From assembly GCA_032615215.1 (NCBI GenBank), contig CP128433.1, forward strand, positions 3,369,501 to 3,433,500: a DNA stretch of 64,000 nucleotides, read 5' to 3'. This document shows, piece after piece, positions 49,101 through 57,858 of the stretch. A model generated the notes under the pieces. It searched no databases. It saw nothing but the letters and a program-made list of their open reading frames with translations, and was not told the DNA's origin. Both the position numbers and the translations under genes were made by a program. The DNA is from Microbulbifer sp. MKSA007. GTDB lineage: Bacteria > Pseudomonadota > Gammaproteobacteria > Pseudomonadales > Cellvibrionaceae. How positions within the stretch are numbered: the stretch's first letter is position 1; every line of letters starts with the position of its first letter.

Positions 49101-49441
49101 TCAGCGCGGATTAAAACATCTCGAGTTTGCTCTGAAAGCTCATACCCGACAACCAGGGCATCGCCCAAACACTCTTTCAAGTACTGAAGGGAGTCAGTAT
49201 TTATAGAGCTAGCATCATAGTGGTATTGCAGCTCCTGTATATCGAGAGAAATACCAGATTTCTTGAAAAAAACCGAACGATTGAAAGTAGCCCCACCAAA
49301 AAAATCGCTTCTAAGAGCTGCCGGGCAAATACCAGTACTTAGCTCTATAGGTCTTTTTAGCAAATCAAAAAACCACCGAAGATTTGAGTCTTGCTCATCT
49401 TCACGGGTCATTAAGAAATCTGATGAAATATAAACATTCAT
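46172..49441 (-). CDS. Giant fusion: Capsule_synth-like glycosyltransferase part plus HAD part
   Basis: About 1,089 residues. The N-terminal 390 or so resemble Capsule_synth/KpsS-like transferases (SRHPYVKRGDES, then VKKVLTISSSVACEAKYF, a donor-site-like motif). A HAD phosphatase-like domain follows near residue 430, with DFVSFDLFDTLVF (nucleophile Asp), IIVTDTYYP and VVHIGDNKISDVEKANLHG. The C-terminal third has LVFLSRDGHVVKD and IIDIGHNGTLQNY, stretches often found behind HAD domains in polysaccharide loci. The ATG at 49441 is the likely start; a TTG at 49459 is also in frame. Its sulfotransferase partner follows after 3 bases. The HAD substrate is unknown; a sugar-phosphate or glycan-phosphate role is inference. 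Confidence 0.75.
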   Translation of the reverse strand: MNVYISSDFLMTREDEQDSNLRWFFDLLKRPIELSTGICPAALRSDFFGGATFNRSVFFKKSGISLDIQELQYHYDASSINTDSLQYLKECLGDALVVGYELSEQTRDVLIRADIAYVDIWLHPCRYLDDILFGVSSSKKEVFQALKKYELNEEYLYQYATKYKISTYKGWRRVLDKVSIKPNTALFIGQTLYDKAVAKNGKMLTAIDFIDRLDKASNEYAEVLYSRHPYVKRGDESILEYIKSSSNISLTSYPAYHLLAHPDVKKVLTISSSVACEAKYFEKEVEFLHRPVLELYEKYSTRSYVTIFKSIVNPRFWSEVLSPVIATTSAPNVEYLTSGENLRDMLGFYWSYPEINKLENLRRTVRALDNKVAKIAKTLPQLNKRKSTGSVEGAAASIKASGQQFQAFDIDSIKLSIDKVDFVSFDLFDTLVFRCLEKPGDLIDLFSKQVCEHQLATARSFSKARNISRRNAESSGLKEEVLLRDRYDVLLREEVWSELQTSGKELERGEFALDLKCLSVRPVGKKLFDYALAKGKKVIIVTDTYYPVELIEELLLEFGYKGYFRLFSSSEVGLTKYTGNIFPQVIEALEVSPKAVVHIGDNKISDVEKANLHGVQGIHLPSIEDFFKRSSRLSSKAYLSDEISNSIFKGLLAQRNDSFLTKTISRTVGGGSAIELGYRSVGLFIYGFAKWILGKASEDGVTDLVFLSRDGHVVKDVVDNLLKKTGKAGVKTHYLYASRRSLSVVSIHTLDDALGILKNNFSPVDPVTLLSARYGLDPEVVGPVVRSIFKHQKQVKSASESDIEKLGEVLRLCEKHLLDVAERERAALKEYYSNSSAFDGEKCSIIDIGHNGTLQNYISRFMGIENLKGYYFVTYAGVQSNIIDRGMSASGYLGEFMDINSPEHPYRKNLVMFELAFLSKEQSFVRCKFTSERKVEAEFLPFEGDEVRSGFSANLHQGVVEFCLDLEETICRLGVEFVLEPYESIGPYLELIESPERQDIVMFKEVTFENKYSGRSLEYVVGNGQVPGLWKQANGTLSGSLGQEYDYVNVKTGNGFIRRNFKKMLSDRGQIKKDIINIYSLIVHGEYRR

Positions 49442-49537
49442 ATATTGCTGCAACTTCAATTTAATATTTAATAATGAACTTAATACACAACACGCTTTAT
49501 AGCTCTAAGTATTTGACGTGCACATCATAAATCAATT

Positions 49538-50405
49538 TCATTCAGCCCAACCAAGCTTGGATCTGCATGTTTCATAGAAGTTATGATCTATAGGATGTAT
49601 CAAGGTAAGCCTATGGGGCTTTTTATGTATTCGAATAATATCACCAGGCTCAGTAACCACTTGATCATGACCATCACACGTGACGTAAGGCCTAGCTATA
49701 CTCTGCCCGCCGACAATCAATTTAAATTCGCTACTTCCTTCCACGACAATAGGGCGACTGCTAAGCGTATGCGGGTTAAGTGGAACCAGGACAATCGCAT
49801 CTAGCTTAGGATGCATTATTGGCCCCCCCGGACAAAGCATATGCTGTAGAGCCCGTAGGTGTGGAGATGATTAACCCATCAGACCGTTGCGTATAAACAA
49901 ACTGCGAGTCTATATATAAATCAAACTCTATCATTCGAATAAATTCGCCGGGGTGCAACACCACATCATTTAGTGCAGAACCTTTACCGATAGGCTTGCC
50001 ATCACGAGTAACAGACATATCTAATAAAAAACGGCTCTCGGCCATGTATTTACCTGACAAAACCTCCCCAACTTTCTGTTCAACCTGATCAGGTGTAATA
50101 TCTGTTAGAAAACCTAAACGACCACGATTTATACCTAAAAGAGGAACACTATATCGCGCTAAGGCCCTTGCTGCCCCGAGAAGACTCCCATCCCCTCCAA
50201 CTACAATTACAAGATCACACTGCTCTCCTAACCGCTCTCTTGATGAAACAAGCGCACTATAACCAGAAACAAATACAGCTGTGCCTTCCTCCAAAATAAC
50301 GGTATAACCAGCTCCCTCGAGATAAGCAATTAAGCGTCTTAAAGAGATAACAGTACTTTCACTTTCCGCTCTCCCAATTAACCCGACATTCTGAAATTCC
50401 GACAC
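49538..50405 (-). CDS. nadK: NAD kinase (frame broken once)
   Basis: About 289 residues when two G are restored. The enzyme phosphorylates NAD to NADP and is normally essential. Visible motifs are VVGGDGSLLGAARAL (GGDGS, catalytic Asp), GINRGRLGFLTDI, DGLIISTPTGSTAYALSGG and PIMHPKLDAIVLVPLNPHTL. The break is at seven C on the plus strand (49823-49829). Nine would give LSGGGPIMHP, in register with the family (LSAGGPI). Because the gene should be indispensable, the break is more likely a sequence error than a real mutation. Confidence 0.92.
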
Positions 50406-50590
50406 ATCTCCCCCGTGGCGCTTTGGTCGCCGTATCTTTGCAAATACAACAACTATCTCTAGCTGCCAGCCGCTTAGCTAAAAGCAACTGGCGCTCAACT
50501 CCCTATTATGCCGTAGACGTGCAAATGAGTCGAACCGACCAGCAGTTCTTATGTGATTGAAAGGTCAATGATGACTAGGTTACTGTATTT

Positions 50591-51581
50591 TCACTGATAT
50601 CCACGGCAACCCTGTAAGCCGCCAGAGTGAATCAAAAGCACCCTGCTGCCCCTGCCAAGCTTACCTGCCTTTGAACAAATAGACAGCGCCAGAAATAACT
50701 TACCTGTATACACGGGGTCTAGAGGGATTCCAGTCCCCCTCTCAAACTTATCAATAAATCCCCTTAAGCTTATTGGGAACTTCCCGTATCCCCCACAGTG
50801 AAGCCCCCTAATAATGTAAAACCACTCCCGATCGCTAAGTTCTGCCGACTTACATCATGGGCAATTTCACGGTCGAGCAAACTTGTCGATGTTCCCCCAA
50901 GCTGATCCAACCACAGAGAAGCACTAGACTGTATGCTGCCACCAGCCTTAAGTACCTCAACACCAACAACTGGAATCCGCTCCAGGCCAGCAATCAATCC
51001 GGCAAAGGTGGCTCCAGTTCCGCAGGCAACCCAAGCTTGATCAAACTTTACCGGTGAAGTCTCCTTTATCACCTGACCCAATAGTTTTGCCCCTTTCACT
51101 CCAAGCAGCCCTGCTCCCCCTCCGGGACAAACGACAAAGATTCCGCGTCTATTCCAATTTCACGAAGAAATTCAACCTCTTGCCTGCGGCGATATTGGGC
51201 TCTTGTCACAAAAACTAAACGCATTCCCAATCGCTCAGCATCCTGCAGAGTCGCACTGAGACTGGGCGGTCTTTCCCCCTGATAATCCCCAATGTAGAGA
51301 AACCAAAGCGAGCCCCTGCTGCGGCCGTTGCGTGGATATGATTAGACCAAGCCCCACCGCAAGTCGCTATTGTCTTCACCCCCCTCCCTAGCGTCAAGTA
51401 AACTAAAAATCAGCTTGTACGCCTTGTTTCCGGAAAGCAAAGGGTCAAGCTGGTCATCTCTACGGACCCATAACTCGACTCCTGGAAATAAATGACTACC
51501 GACACGATCATAACGAACCTTCACAGCTGCCTTAGTAAAAACTTCCAAGTCCAAGTGCTCAAGAAACCCCATAAAACCCAC
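50591..51581 (-). CDS. PLP enzyme, ACC deaminase / D-cysteine desulfhydrase family (frame broken at four sites)
   Basis: Pieces in three frames assemble into a ~331-residue fold-type II PLP enzyme. In order they are VELWVRRDDQLDPLLSGNK with the PLP lysine in GNKAYKL, TIATCGGAWSNHIHATAAAG, WVACGTGATFAGLIAGL (PLP phosphate loop) and a C-terminal VLLIHSGGLQG (HSGG motif) ending at 50591. Breaks lie at C runs 51379-51384 (two bases short), 51275-51279, 51116-51120 and 50790-50794 (one each). Restoring five bases gives an exact multiple of three. Family members release pyruvate or 2-oxobutyrate plus ammonia from D-cysteine or ACC. Four breaks in 1 kb could be error or a genuine pseudogene. Confidence 0.78.
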
Positions 51582-51776
51582 CAGAAAACCAGTTAAACTA
51601 TTTTTCCCGCCAATTTACCAGATCGCACATCTCCAGGTATGCAATAGTCACAAGAGCACTCACGGACAACAACTTATGAAGCCAGCTCATATTTGAAGAA
51701 CGAGGCAACAAGAGAAGAAGGGGCTCGATAAAGAGCCGGAAATATTGAGAGGGAACAGCAGCTACAGCCAGACACA

Positions 51777-51806
51777 AAAAAAGCCCTCACATGTGAGGGC
51801 TTTTTT
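51777..51806 (-). terminator. Terminator of the tRNA-Val/tRNA-Asp operon
   Basis: A perfect 30-base palindrome centred on CATG (AAAAAAGCCCTCACA and its complement), with A and T runs forming the stem base, so it can end transcription in both directions. Flanking AGACAC/GTGTCT nearly extends it. It lies 6 bases past the tRNA-Asp 3' end. Confidence 0.9.
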
Positions 51807-51812
51807 TGTGTC

Positions 51813-51889
51813 TGGCGGACCGGACGGGACTCGAACCCGCGACCTCCGGCGTGACAGGCCGGCATTCTAACCAACTGAACTACCGGTCC
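51813..51889 (-). tRNA. tRNA-Asp (GTC)
   Basis: A 77-base cloverleaf with acceptor stem GGACCGG/CCGGTCC, D arm GTTCAGTTGGTTAGAAT, anticodon loop CTGTCAC (GTC), T arm GCGGGTTCGAGTCCCGT and an encoded CCA end. Confidence 0.97.
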
Positions 51890-51916
51890 TCGGTAGTAAA
51901 CTTCCTCTAAGGAAGT

Positions 51917-51992
51917 TGGTGGGTGGTACAGGGGTCGAACCTGTGACCTACGGCTTGTAAGGCCGTCGCTCTCCCAACTGAGCTAACCACCC
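51917..51992 (-). tRNA. tRNA-Val (TAC)
   Basis: A 76-base cloverleaf with acceptor GGGTGGT/ACCACCC, D arm GCTCAGTTGGGAGAGC, anticodon loop CTTACAA (TAC), T arm ACAGGTTCGACCCCTGT and encoded CCA. It lies 27 bases upstream of tRNA-Asp in the same transcript. Confidence 0.97.
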
Positions 51993-52082
51993 TGTGCTCT
52001 TTGTTTCAGGGGCCGTGCCCCCTTGAGCGAGGCGCATATTACCCGACTGTAGATTCCTGTCAACAATTTTCACGCCAAATAA

Positions 52083-54458
52083 TCACGTCCGATTAATTTC
52101 CATCCGATTCGTCTGGTAAAGAGACAGGAACCCCCTCATTTCCGCTTCTTCAGTACTTGCCCCCTGCAAGACCTTACCCTGCCGGTAGTCTGGGTCTAAC
52201 AGATGCCCAGCTATCTTCACTGGGATCCCCCTCGGTATCAGCTGCTCTTTTGGGCGGGCCAAGTCTTGCTCGTTGTAATTACACACACCGGTAGGAAATA
52301 TTCTCTTTAGATCTGCCACACGACTGGAAATTTCTTCAGTGAATGGACCGTAGACCCCCTTCGCCAACGCCCGCTCAACCGGCTGTAAAGCGCATTTAAA
52401 GACATCATCGGTCACCGGTGCCCCCGCCACTTGCCTTGATGTACTATGGATCGGGTATACCCTCATACACTTCCCGGGAGCCTGGCTATTCCAAGGCCCA
52501 TTCCAGACCTTGTCTCCAGACGCCAGCAAATTTCCTTCCTTGTCAAAGCATCGGTCATTGGCGTCATCCGGGCGGTTCTCCACTACACCTTTACCTGGGT
52601 TTTCTATGATGCTCTGCATCCAACGGTCAACTAAATCCAGCGCCTCATGCAGCGGGTTGTAGCCTTTGTCACTCATCCAAATCAGTTGATTCTCCGCATG
52701 TCCACGGGCACGCCGAATACGCTCGCGTGCAGAAAAAGAGGCAGAGCTGTGGTGCATATCAGGCTCTTTATCGAGGTAGTGCCGCAAATCAATAATGGGG
52801 ATCTCTACATCCCCCAGGAATACGTGCCCGGAACGATATATTCCATTAATAGCCTCCAGACTTGCGCGGCTGCGCTTCGCCGGCTTTTGGAGTGTTCCCA
52901 TATTGAGGTTTTGCTCGCTCCAAAGGGACAAGCGAACCGGAAACATATTCCCATTCATAAACCACAACTGCTCTTGGCTCTGGTCTTCTGGTGCTTTCCA
53001 GCCACCTACAGCAGCATTGACACGTAAAAATGTATCTATATTGATTTCGCCGTTCACCAGGGCTTTCAGGCCGTACTGCACCCCCTCATTGTCCCAAGAA
53101 CTATTTGCGTACCCTGATGCGTTTGCACCATAAAACTGGCGAAGGTCCTCCCAGTGCGTCCAATGCACTTTTGGGACAACCTCAGCAGCGAAACTCTTAG
53201 CAAAGTGAACAAAGTTAGGGTTATTAACCAACGGTACTAAGCCTCGCCACCCTTCGACGCATTCAGTGGTTCCCTGCATCCTATCTCGGTAGCGACTATC
53301 AAAAATCCCAGCAAAAAAGCTCAACACTCCAAATTTACTTGAACCATTCTCACTGGCAGCTAACCCCTGGATAACCGTGCGCTCCTCTGCTTTTTTCCAG
53401 CGTTGATTCTGCCTATCCACAATGTCAAAGAAGTACTCCAGTGGCTCACAGTCGAAGGCATAGATTGTTTGGGACACCATATCTGGGTAGGAATACAAGG
53501 GGATAGCGGCATCTAAGAGGCCCGGAGCATTCTGCGCAAATAGATACTGCTGGATCGCTCCACCTGACCCCCCAATGCCAACGGTGTACATTGGATCCCC
53601 GTATAACGATACAAATTGCTTTTTCACTCTACGAGCAGTGTCTTCTGCCAGCCACATGTTGTAGTGGTTTCTAGTCTGATTGGCGGTCGAATAGACAATC
53701 GCATAACCGCGCGCAAGCTCATCCATTCGCCGCGTGGTGATATCTCCTTTGTTGATTTTTCCCTGGCGCCCTCCAATGCCTACGCCACCACGAAACTGAT
53801 AGATCAGCCGCTTATTCCAGTTACTACCACTTGGCCTACCTGCAGACTCACCCTCTCCCCTTAATACTGCTATTGCATAAAAGTGACGGTTGATCGTGCC
53901 TGTCTCTACACGAACAATAAAATCTACCTGCTTCCCGTTTACCGTCACCTTATCGATATCATTTCTGGCCTCATGCAGATAGTGAAACTGGCCATCAGTG
54001 GTACTACGGTAAAAATAGGTAACCTCTGTAGCATGACTGCAATCCCGGCTATACCCAATAACCTCTTTTGTCTTCCTGCCCTTATCATTTAGAGCAAAGA
54101 TAGGCACCCCTTCACCATCCTGGTTGTCTACCAGGGGCTGCTTATTTGTAATATTGTTTTTCCCGCAATAAAGAGGGTACCTGGCTGGGCCACTGAATAG
54201 AGTCTCTACAGGCCCGACTTCTCCCAAGCCAATAGGAAATGGGAAATATTCAGGCGGGCGGGACATCATTCGGGGGTGAGGGCCGGAATAAGCTGGCGCA
54301 GGTTGATAGTCCAACACCCCTTCAGGAACCTTCAACACCGGAGCATCTACGCTCCCGTGGACTTTTGGCAGCTGGTTATACCCATACCAAGCTGCTGCCC
54401 CCAGGCCCACTAGCACCAAGAGCAAAATAGAGAGTATCCAGCCTCTCCTAACGGACAT
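52083..54458 (-). CDS. DUF6351 family membrane-anchored protein, likely alpha/beta hydrolase
   Basis: A 791-residue protein with an N-terminal signal anchor (WILSILLLVLVGLGAAAWYG) and a large periplasmic part. The ATG at 54458 is chosen for GGAGG 5-6 bases ahead; a start at 54482 is also in frame. The motif VGIGGSGGAIQQY near residue 300 looks like a nucleophile elbow (G-x-S-G-G), and YQFRGGVGIGG lies ahead of it, in line with a hydrolase fold. The family name comes from my recognition; its substrate is unknown. It is transcribed in the same direction as the tRNAs and cysC but has its own spacing. Confidence 0.75.
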   Translation of the reverse strand: MSVRRGWILSILLLVLVGLGAAAWYGYNQLPKVHGSVDAPVLKVPEGVLDYQPAPAYSGPHPRMMSRPPEYFPFPIGLGEVGPVETLFSGPARYPLYCGKNNITNKQPLVDNQDGEGVPIFALNDKGRKTKEVIGYSRDCSHATEVTYFYRSTTDGQFHYLHEARNDIDKVTVNGKQVDFIVRVETGTINRHFYAIAVLRGEGESAGRPSGSNWNKRLIYQFRGGVGIGGRQGKINKGDITTRRMDELARGYAIVYSTANQTRNHYNMWLAEDTARRVKKQFVSLYGDPMYTVGIGGSGGAIQQYLFAQNAPGLLDAAIPLYSYPDMVSQTIYAFDCEPLEYFFDIVDRQNQRWKKAEERTVIQGLAASENGSSKFGVLSFFAGIFDSRYRDRMQGTTECVEGWRGLVPLVNNPNFVHFAKSFAAEVVPKVHWTHWEDLRQFYGANASGYANSSWDNEGVQYGLKALVNGEINIDTFLRVNAAVGGWKAPEDQSQEQLWFMNGNMFPVRLSLWSEQNLNMGTLQKPAKRSRASLEAINGIYRSGHVFLGDVEIPIIDLRHYLDKEPDMHHSSASFSARERIRRARGHAENQLIWMSDKGYNPLHEALDLVDRWMQSIIENPGKGVVENRPDDANDRCFDKEGNLLASGDKVWNGPWNSQAPGKCMRVYPIHSTSRQVAGAPVTDDVFKCALQPVERALAKGVYGPFTEEISSRVADLKRIFPTGVCNYNEQDLARPKEQLIPRGIPVKIAGHLLDPDYRQGKVLQGASTEEAEMRGFLSLYQTNRMEINRT

Positions 54459-54610
54459 AAGCGCCTCCACAGGAAACATCACTTTCTGTACAGCTTGAGT
54501 ATATGAACGGATGTCCCAGGCTACTGGCAGTTGGCGCCGAGGAAGACTTAAAGAGGGCAGGACTTGTAGAGCGGTGCGCAGAAGCGCAAATATCTTTAGG
54601 ACAAAAACAA

Positions 54611-54636
54611 AAAAGGGGATCTAGTGATCCCCTTTT
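54611..54636 (-). terminator. Rho-independent terminator of cysC
   Basis: AAAAGGGGATC pairs with GATCCCCTTTT around a 4-base loop, 16 bases past the cysC stop, and the minus strand continues with a T-rich run. Confidence 0.88.
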
Positions 54637-54651
54637 CGAAAGCAGTGCCGC

Positions 54652-55281
54652 CTAGTCTTTAGCGATAATGCCTTTCTCCTGGAGAGTGGAGAGAATCACT
54701 TCCACTTCCTCTTCAAGAGTCATTTCAGCAGTATTCAGGTGCAATTCTGGTGAAACAGGTGCCTCATAGGGGTCATCAATACCAGTAAAACCTTTGATCT
54801 CACCTGCGCGAGCTTTCTTATACAAGCCTTTGGGGTCGCGTGCCTCAGCCTCTTTCAGTGGGCAGTCTACGAACACTTCCATATACGGAAGATCACCTGC
54901 TTCATGCATCTTTCTTACTAAATCACGATCTTCACGGTACGGACTGATAAAACTGGATAAAACAACCACGCCAGTATCCGCAAACAACTTAGAAATTTCG
55001 CCTACACGTCGGATATTTTCCTGGCGGTCCTCAGCTGAGAAGCCAAGGTTAGAATTGATGCCCAAGCGGATGTTATCGCCATCCAGACGGTAACTGAGCA
55101 CGCCACGAGCAGCCAGAGCCTTCTCTACGGCAACAGCCACAGTGCTCTTACCAGAGCCCGAAAGGCCGGTGAACCAGAGAGTCACGCCTTTGTGGCCGAG
55201 GATACTTGCCCGGTTTTCGCGGGTCACATCACCCTTATGCCAATGGACATTGGTCGCTTTTTGCTCAACTGTAGCTGTCAC
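54652..55281 (-). CDS. cysC: Adenylylsulfate (APS) kinase
   Basis: A 209-residue kinase that phosphorylates APS to PAPS, the universal sulfate donor. The P-loop is GLSGSGKSTVA near residue 40; then come YRLDGDNIRLGIN, the catalytic-serine-type loop SSFISPYREDRD and the GLYKKARAGEIKGFTG lid. The GTG start at 55281 has GGAG 6 bases ahead. It stands alone here, without cysD/cysN. Either it serves general sulfate assimilation, or it supplies PAPS to the two sulfotransferases in the nearby polysaccharide locus; both are possible. Confidence 0.96.
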   Translation of the reverse strand: MTATVEQKATNVHWHKGDVTRENRASILGHKGVTLWFTGLSGSGKSTVAVAVEKALAARGVLSYRLDGDNIRLGINSNLGFSAEDRQENIRRVGEISKLFADTGVVVLSSFISPYREDRDLVRKMHEAGDLPYMEVFVDCPLKEAEARDPKGLYKKARAGEIKGFTGIDDPYEAPVSPELHLNTAEMTLEEEVEVILSTLQEKGIIAKD

Positions 55282-56313
55282 TGATTACTCCAAGTCTTGA
55301 ATACAATCCTAGTGTCACAGGTATCAAGCATTTCATTGCACTCTGTGCCAATGCCTGCCTGTGATATGGGCGCTAATTATCGAGTATTTGGGCGGTAAGC
55401 GTAAAGCCCTCTGTTATAACGTGTCTATTCAACTCAAAGTCTTGAGTGCATAAGCAACAAAGTGGCATTGTTCTAATAGTGGGACCGAATGGGCAAAATA
55501 ACGCTATAGACAGGACTTTTTTGCTTGGAATCTGCTCCAGTGGTACTACTGCAGGCAGCATCATTTAAACCATTCTACCACTACCATCCCTTCGTTACGC
55601 GAAGGCCGAGCAAGACATCAGAGTGTTACACTAACCCATCTATAACTAGGTACTTCTATTAGCTATTGAGTGAAATAAAGAATGGAGCAAGAAGTATCAC
55701 TAGTCACAAACGCTCGCAACCAATACCCACCTACATATTTTGTAAATCTATAAATTCTCACCGGAGATGTAAGCTCCTTCCGTCAGCTCCTTTTACTCGC
55801 TCCAATGAATAATATGCCGTTGAATAATCATCAGCTGGGGAGCCAAAAACAGGTAGGAAAATTTGACAAGGAGGCTCCTATGCAATGCTACTCTCCTTAA
55901 CCTCAAGCAAAGAAACTTAGTAGCACCGCTACCCTTTTGGACTAGCTAGGCAAACTAAAGTAGACCATTCAAATCCATAGACAATTGGTTATTACAGTTA
56001 ACACAAAAAACTATTATTCCTTACAACCCGAATACAATAAAATTATATGATATTAGAATTAAACTTGTCACCTGCCGATAAAAAGCATCGTTTAATTTCA
56101 AGTCATCGACACCCTCAACTTTTTCACACGAAGCGAATAACCCCCCGACAACTGCGCAGGTTTTCTCATTCATCATATTTGCGGAAGGCTACCGAGTGAC
56201 GCGCTTTAATCTAGTTAAAAATACAAGTTCCATGGTAATCTGTGAGCCGAAATCGAGAAAAAACAGCCCTATATTTCTTAGGGTCTATAGTCAGTAAAGG
56301 AGGATGCTCAACG
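55282..56313. other. Gene-free AT-rich stretch upstream of nhaA
   Basis: About 1 kb between divergent cysC and nhaA. Short open frames (for example 55373-55564 on the minus strand) have no ribosome site or recognisable sequence and are not called. Promoters for both genes must lie here. It may be decayed sequence. Confidence 0.5.
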
Positions 56314-57744
56314 ATGAGTAAAGGGGTTTTAAATAGATTTAAAATTCGCAAAGGAAAAATTTTTGAAGCCCCGCTAGAAGAGGCATTTGGTCGCCTGGTT
56401 ACTCCTTTTGAGGAATTTATTCATCGTCAAAGCAGCAGTGGTATATTACTAATGCTCTCTGCGCTTATCGCTTTGATTGTTGCTAACTCTCCCCTACAAG
56501 AGGCTTACAAGCACCTACTTCATATGCCTATTGCGATAGGTGCAGGAGACTGGACATTTTCCCTTTCCCTACATCACTGGATCAATGACGGCCTAATGGC
56601 CATCTTTTTCTTTCTAGTCGGCTTGGAATTAAAACGAGAGTTTCTTGTGGGAGAACTCTCAGATCTCCGTCAGGCAGTACTACCTGTGATGGCCGCTATC
56701 GGCGGCATGGTGGTGCCCGCCCTACTATACAGCTCCCTTAATTTAGGTACCGAAGCCGGTCCAGGCTGGGGTATCCCGATGGCAACAGACATTGCCTTTG
56801 CAGTAGGCTGTATTGCACTACTAGGCAACCGTGTACCACGAGCAGTAGTGACCTTTTTGGTCGCACTGGCGATCGTAGATGACTTAGGGGCAATTCTCGT
56901 TATTGCCATCTGGTACACAGAACAAGTAAACATGACAGCACTCATCGTATCAGGTGGCCTGGTTGCAGTGCTCGGGCTGCTCAATGCTGCGGGGATTCGC
57001 CGATCCGCAGCCTATGTCTTTGTTGGAGGTCTATTGTGGTACGGACTTCACTCAGCTGGTGTCCACGCTACTCTCGCTGGTGTCATTACCGCTATGGCAT
57101 TACCTGCCAAGCCAAAATACGATCCTGTAGCATTTAGCACCTTCGTAAAAGATATCATTCGCAGCTTTGACCGCTGCTTCCGCCCAGGTGACAAGATTAT
57201 CGCTAACGATGATTTACGAGCTCGCGTAATGGGCTTGGGTAATGGCGTCAACTTAGCCCAATCTCCGCTACAACGCATGGAGACTCGCCTGCACATTCCG
57301 GTCGGGTTTGTAGTGATACCTATCTTTGCACTAGCTAACGCGGGAATTCCGGTCGACAGCTTCAGCAGCTCCGAAGCAGTACTCAACCCGGTAACTCTCG
57401 GGGTTATCTTTGGCTTGGTGGTCGGTAAGTTACTTGGGATTGTAGGGGCCACTTGGGTAGGTTGGAAGCTAGGCTGGGGCCAATTGCCCAAAGCGGCGAA
57501 TTTCCAACATATTGTCGGTGTAGCATTGCTCGCAGGTATTGGGTTCACCATGTCCATTTTTATCGCAGAACTAGCATTTAGCTCACAAAATGAACTGCTT
57601 ATTCAGGCGAAAGCCGGCATTCTGCTTGCATCGGTTATCGCTGGGACAGCTGGCTTTTTGGTGCTGCGTAATGCTCCCGCCTCAGAAGGCAATGAAGTCA
57701 AAAGCGAGGAGTCAGATTACCCGGCCCAAGCTACGTCCAACTAA
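56314..57744 (+). CDS. nhaA: Na+/H+ antiporter NhaA
   Basis: A 476-residue inner-membrane antiporter that expels Na+ or Li+ in exchange for protons. It has about twelve membrane segments. The key aspartates are present: PMATDIAFAVG (equivalent of D133) and LAIVDDLGAILV (D163/D164). The C-terminal conserved GIGFTMSIFIAELAF is also intact. The ATG at 56314 is chosen for AAAGGAGG 10 bases ahead; the frame opens further upstream at 56242. The N-terminus carries a longer cytoplasmic lead (about 45 residues) than E. coli NhaA. It fits a marine lifestyle. Confidence 0.96.
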   Translation: MSKGVLNRFKIRKGKIFEAPLEEAFGRLVTPFEEFIHRQSSSGILLMLSALIALIVANSPLQEAYKHLLHMPIAIGAGDWTFSLSLHHWINDGLMAIFFFLVGLELKREFLVGELSDLRQAVLPVMAAIGGMVVPALLYSSLNLGTEAGPGWGIPMATDIAFAVGCIALLGNRVPRAVVTFLVALAIVDDLGAILVIAIWYTEQVNMTALIVSGGLVAVLGLLNAAGIRRSAAYVFVGGLLWYGLHSAGVHATLAGVITAMALPAKPKYDPVAFSTFVKDIIRSFDRCFRPGDKIIANDDLRARVMGLGNGVNLAQSPLQRMETRLHIPVGFVVIPIFALANAGIPVDSFSSSEAVLNPVTLGVIFGLVVGKLLGIVGATWVGWKLGWGQLPKAANFQHIVGVALLAGIGFTMSIFIAELAFSSQNELLIQAKAGILLASVIAGTAGFLVLRNAPASEGNEVKSEESDYPAQATSN

Positions 57745-57759
57745 ACAGCAACATTCAAA

Positions 57760-57792
57760 GTAGGCCGGGCAAACTCCGGTTGCCCGGCCTAC
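57760..57792. terminator. 13-bp hairpin between convergent nhaA and usp genes
   Basis: GTAGGCCGGGCAA pairs with TTGCCCGGCCTAC around 7 bases, 15 bases past the nhaA stop. No T-run follows on the plus strand. Likely a bidirectional terminator-like structure. Confidence 0.7.
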
Positions 57793-57858
57793 AAAAAGCG
57801 TCATCACGAATTAGGAACGAATAGAAGGCAAACTTTAAGTCAACTATGTCCCTATAAC

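Noticed and set aside
55373..55564. Minus-strand 63-codon frame upstream of nhaA
   Set aside because: No ribosome site, no recognisable motif, low-complexity composition; probably chance.
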